Of a DNA stretch of 15,558 nt, positions 15,272 through 15,558 are shown piece after piece. The first letter of the stretch is position 1. Every line of letters starts with the position of its first letter. Under the pieces are notes generated by a model. That model worked only from the letters and a program-made list of their open reading frames with translations. It did not search any database and was not told where the DNA came from. Origin of the DNA: an uncultured Dechloromonas sp. (lineage in GTDB: Bacteria > Pseudomonadota > Gammaproteobacteria > Burkholderiales > Rhodocyclaceae); assembly GCA_946477505.1 (NCBI GenBank), contig CAMKYP010000035.1:1-15558 (forward strand). Direction: 5' to 3'. The translations under genes and the position numbers were made by a program.

Positions 15272-15558
15272 GGCTTGGCTGATACGACTCCGGAAACGCC
15301 GATGCGACGCATCTTCTCCAGCGCTTTCTCTGCCGCTTCACGGTTCGGGAAGGGACCGGCACGAACACGGGTTTTCCTTCCCTGCGGCGTGTCCAGCGGC
15401 TCGCTAAAGGTTTTGATGCCTTGCTCCGACAGCTTGTCCTTCAGGTTTTTGACATTGGCTTCATTGGAAAATGCCCCAATCAACACCAGAAATTCTCCGC
15501 CTTTCGCCGCCGGCTTGCTGTCGGCAGCCTTGGCATCGGCCGACTGGCCGGCCAGGAT
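15268..15558 (-). CDS. SPOR-domain cell-envelope protein, C-terminal part (runs off the right edge)
   Basis: The last 96 residues of a protein whose start lies outside the window. An Ala/Lys/Asp linker (AGQSADAKAADSKPAAK) leads into a SPOR domain: GEFLVLIGAFSNEANVKNL, LSEQGIKTFSEPL, a KTRVRAGPFPNREAAEKAL segment and the closing GVSGVV. SPOR domains bind denuded peptidoglycan glycan at the division site. In this place, before cvpA and purF, proteobacteria usually carry a DedD-like SPOR protein with one N-terminal membrane helix; that part cannot be seen here. The GTG at 15486 lies inside the domain and is not the start. Confidence 0.88.
   Translation of the reverse strand: MLAGQSADAKAADSKPAAKGGEFLVLIGAFSNEANVKNLKDKLSEQGIKTFSEPLDTPQGRKTRVRAGPFPNREAAEKALEKMRRIGVSGVVSAKP

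Overview
The window reads as chromosomal DNA of a betaproteobacterium, most likely a member of the Rhodocyclales such as Dechloromonas or a relative. This lineage call is an inference. It rests on the high G+C, on the order SPOR protein - cvpA - purF - metZ, and on an MSHA-type pilus locus of the kind known in that group. Every gene I can support lies on the minus strand, so the text below follows transcription from right to left. No tRNA, rRNA, CRISPR array or insertion sequence was seen, and no gap between genes exceeds about 130 bases.

Right part (15558 to 10691), housekeeping. The tail of a SPOR-domain cell-envelope protein overlaps cvpA by ATGA. Then come purF (first step of purine synthesis) and metZ (O-succinylhomoserine sulfhydrylase), joined by a TAATG stop/start overlap. 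A strong hairpin with a UUCG loop follows metZ, and then an rhlE-type DEAD-box RNA helicase. These five genes look ordinary and intact.

Left part (10562 to 1), an MSHA-type (mannose-sensitive haemagglutinin-like) type IV pilus locus: mshE (extension ATPase with a c-di-GMP-binding MshEN domain), mshG (inner-membrane platform), mshF-like, mshB and mshA (pilins), mshC, mshD, mshO and mshP (minor pilins), mshQ (large exported DUF6701 protein, probably surface or tip), and the first 222 codons of mshI (PilM-like assembly protein). From mshC to mshP each gene overlaps the next, so translation is probably coupled. A hairpin between mshA and mshC probably lowers expression of the minor pilins relative to the major pilin. 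In Vibrio, mshI-N precede mshE. Here mshI follows mshQ, so the block order is permuted.

The most interesting signal is a set of long G/C homopolymers confined to the pilus locus: 7 in mshI, 7 in mshP, 8 in mshO, 8 in mshC, and 8 directly after the mshE start codon. The mshC tract is out of frame, so the gene as given encodes only a 102-residue truncated product. This could be a phase-variation switch caught in the OFF state, or a homopolymer sequencing error. Reads over these tracts would decide.
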